Of a stretch of DNA of 5,657 nucleotides, positions 5,641-5,657 are shown piece after piece (positions within the stretch are counted from its first letter, which is position 1; every line of letters starts with the position of its first letter). The notes beneath the pieces were generated by a model. It was not told the DNA's origin. It was given only the letters and a program-made list of their open reading frames with translations, and did no database searches. The translations under genes were made by a program, and so were the position numbers. The DNA is from an uncultured bacterium (GTDB lineage: Bacteria > Cyanobacteriota > Vampirovibrionia > Gastranaerophilales > Gastranaerophilaceae). The stretch covers positions 1-5,657 of the forward strand of contig USCK01000122.1 in the NCBI GenBank assembly GCA_900553205.1, read 5' to 3'.

Positions 5641-5657
5641 GGGGGTTTAGCTCAGCT
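5641..5657 (+). tRNA. 5' part of a tRNA gene, probably tRNA-Ala, cut by window edge
   Basis: The last 17 bases, GGGGGTTTAGCTCAGCT, fit tRNA positions 1-17: a seven-base acceptor strand, T8, A9, a D-stem GCTC (10-13), A14 and G15. The G-rich acceptor start and TAGCTCAGCT are typical of bacterial tRNA-Ala, but the anticodon lies outside the window and tRNA-Ile or others are not excluded. A plausible promoter lies 50-75 bases upstream. Confidence 0.75.

Noticed and set aside
5598..5657. Open frame from ATG at 5598 running to the window end (starts MWSEEKPIADQKLEW)
   Set aside because: It reads straight through the tRNA start and the leader hairpin, has no ribosome site, and is only 20 codons; most likely chance.

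Overview
The window is AT-rich bacterial chromosome (roughly one third G+C by eye) using the standard code (TGG for Trp, TAA/TAG stops). It holds four complete protein genes, one protein gene cut by the left edge and the first 17 bases of a tRNA at the right edge. FtsH with two N-terminal membrane segments, a standard guanylate kinase and sigma-70-like promoter hexamers fit an ordinary low-GC bacterium. The lineage cannot be fixed from this alone; an uncultured gut-type lineage such as the non-photosynthetic relatives of Cyanobacteria (Gastranaerophilales) is only a weak guess. There is no sign of a mobile element, CRISPR array, phage or integration site.

Layout from left to right. Minus strand 1-549: guanylate kinase (gmk), lacking only its last residues. 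Minus strand 561-2213: a thiamine-diphosphate 2-keto acid decarboxylase of the pyruvate/indolepyruvate decarboxylase family, ending 11 bases before gmk. Positions 2214-2301: an 88-base divergent control region with promoter-like elements, a 9-base direct repeat and two inverted repeats. Plus strand 2302-3120: a TrmB-family transcriptional regulator. Minus strand 3113-3586: a small membrane protein resembling the RipA family, overlapping the regulator gene tail to tail by 8 bases. Minus strand 3601-5478: the ATP-dependent membrane protease FtsH, 14 bases upstream of the small membrane protein gene. Positions 5479-5640: a divergent AT-rich control region. Plus strand 5641-5657: the start of a tRNA gene, probably tRNA-Ala.

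Two functional units stand out. The first is the decarboxylase with its divergent TrmB-type regulator. The shared control region carries an inverted repeat placed over the -10 and spacer of the best decarboxylase promoter, so regulation by the neighbour is a concrete hypothesis. gmk follows the decarboxylase so closely that it is either co-transcribed or driven by a promoter-like element inside the decarboxylase 3' end. The second unit is ftsH plus the small membrane protein, both with clear Shine-Dalgarno sites, which look like an operon.

The most unusual general pattern is translational. The decarboxylase, the regulator and gmk have no visible Shine-Dalgarno sequence, and each has a -10-like element just upstream of its ATG, as expected for leaderless or near-leaderless mRNAs. 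ftsH and its downstream partner have normal ribosome binding sites. I do not see a clear previously undescribed system; the best leads are the TrmB-decarboxylase switch and the FtsH/RipA-like pair.
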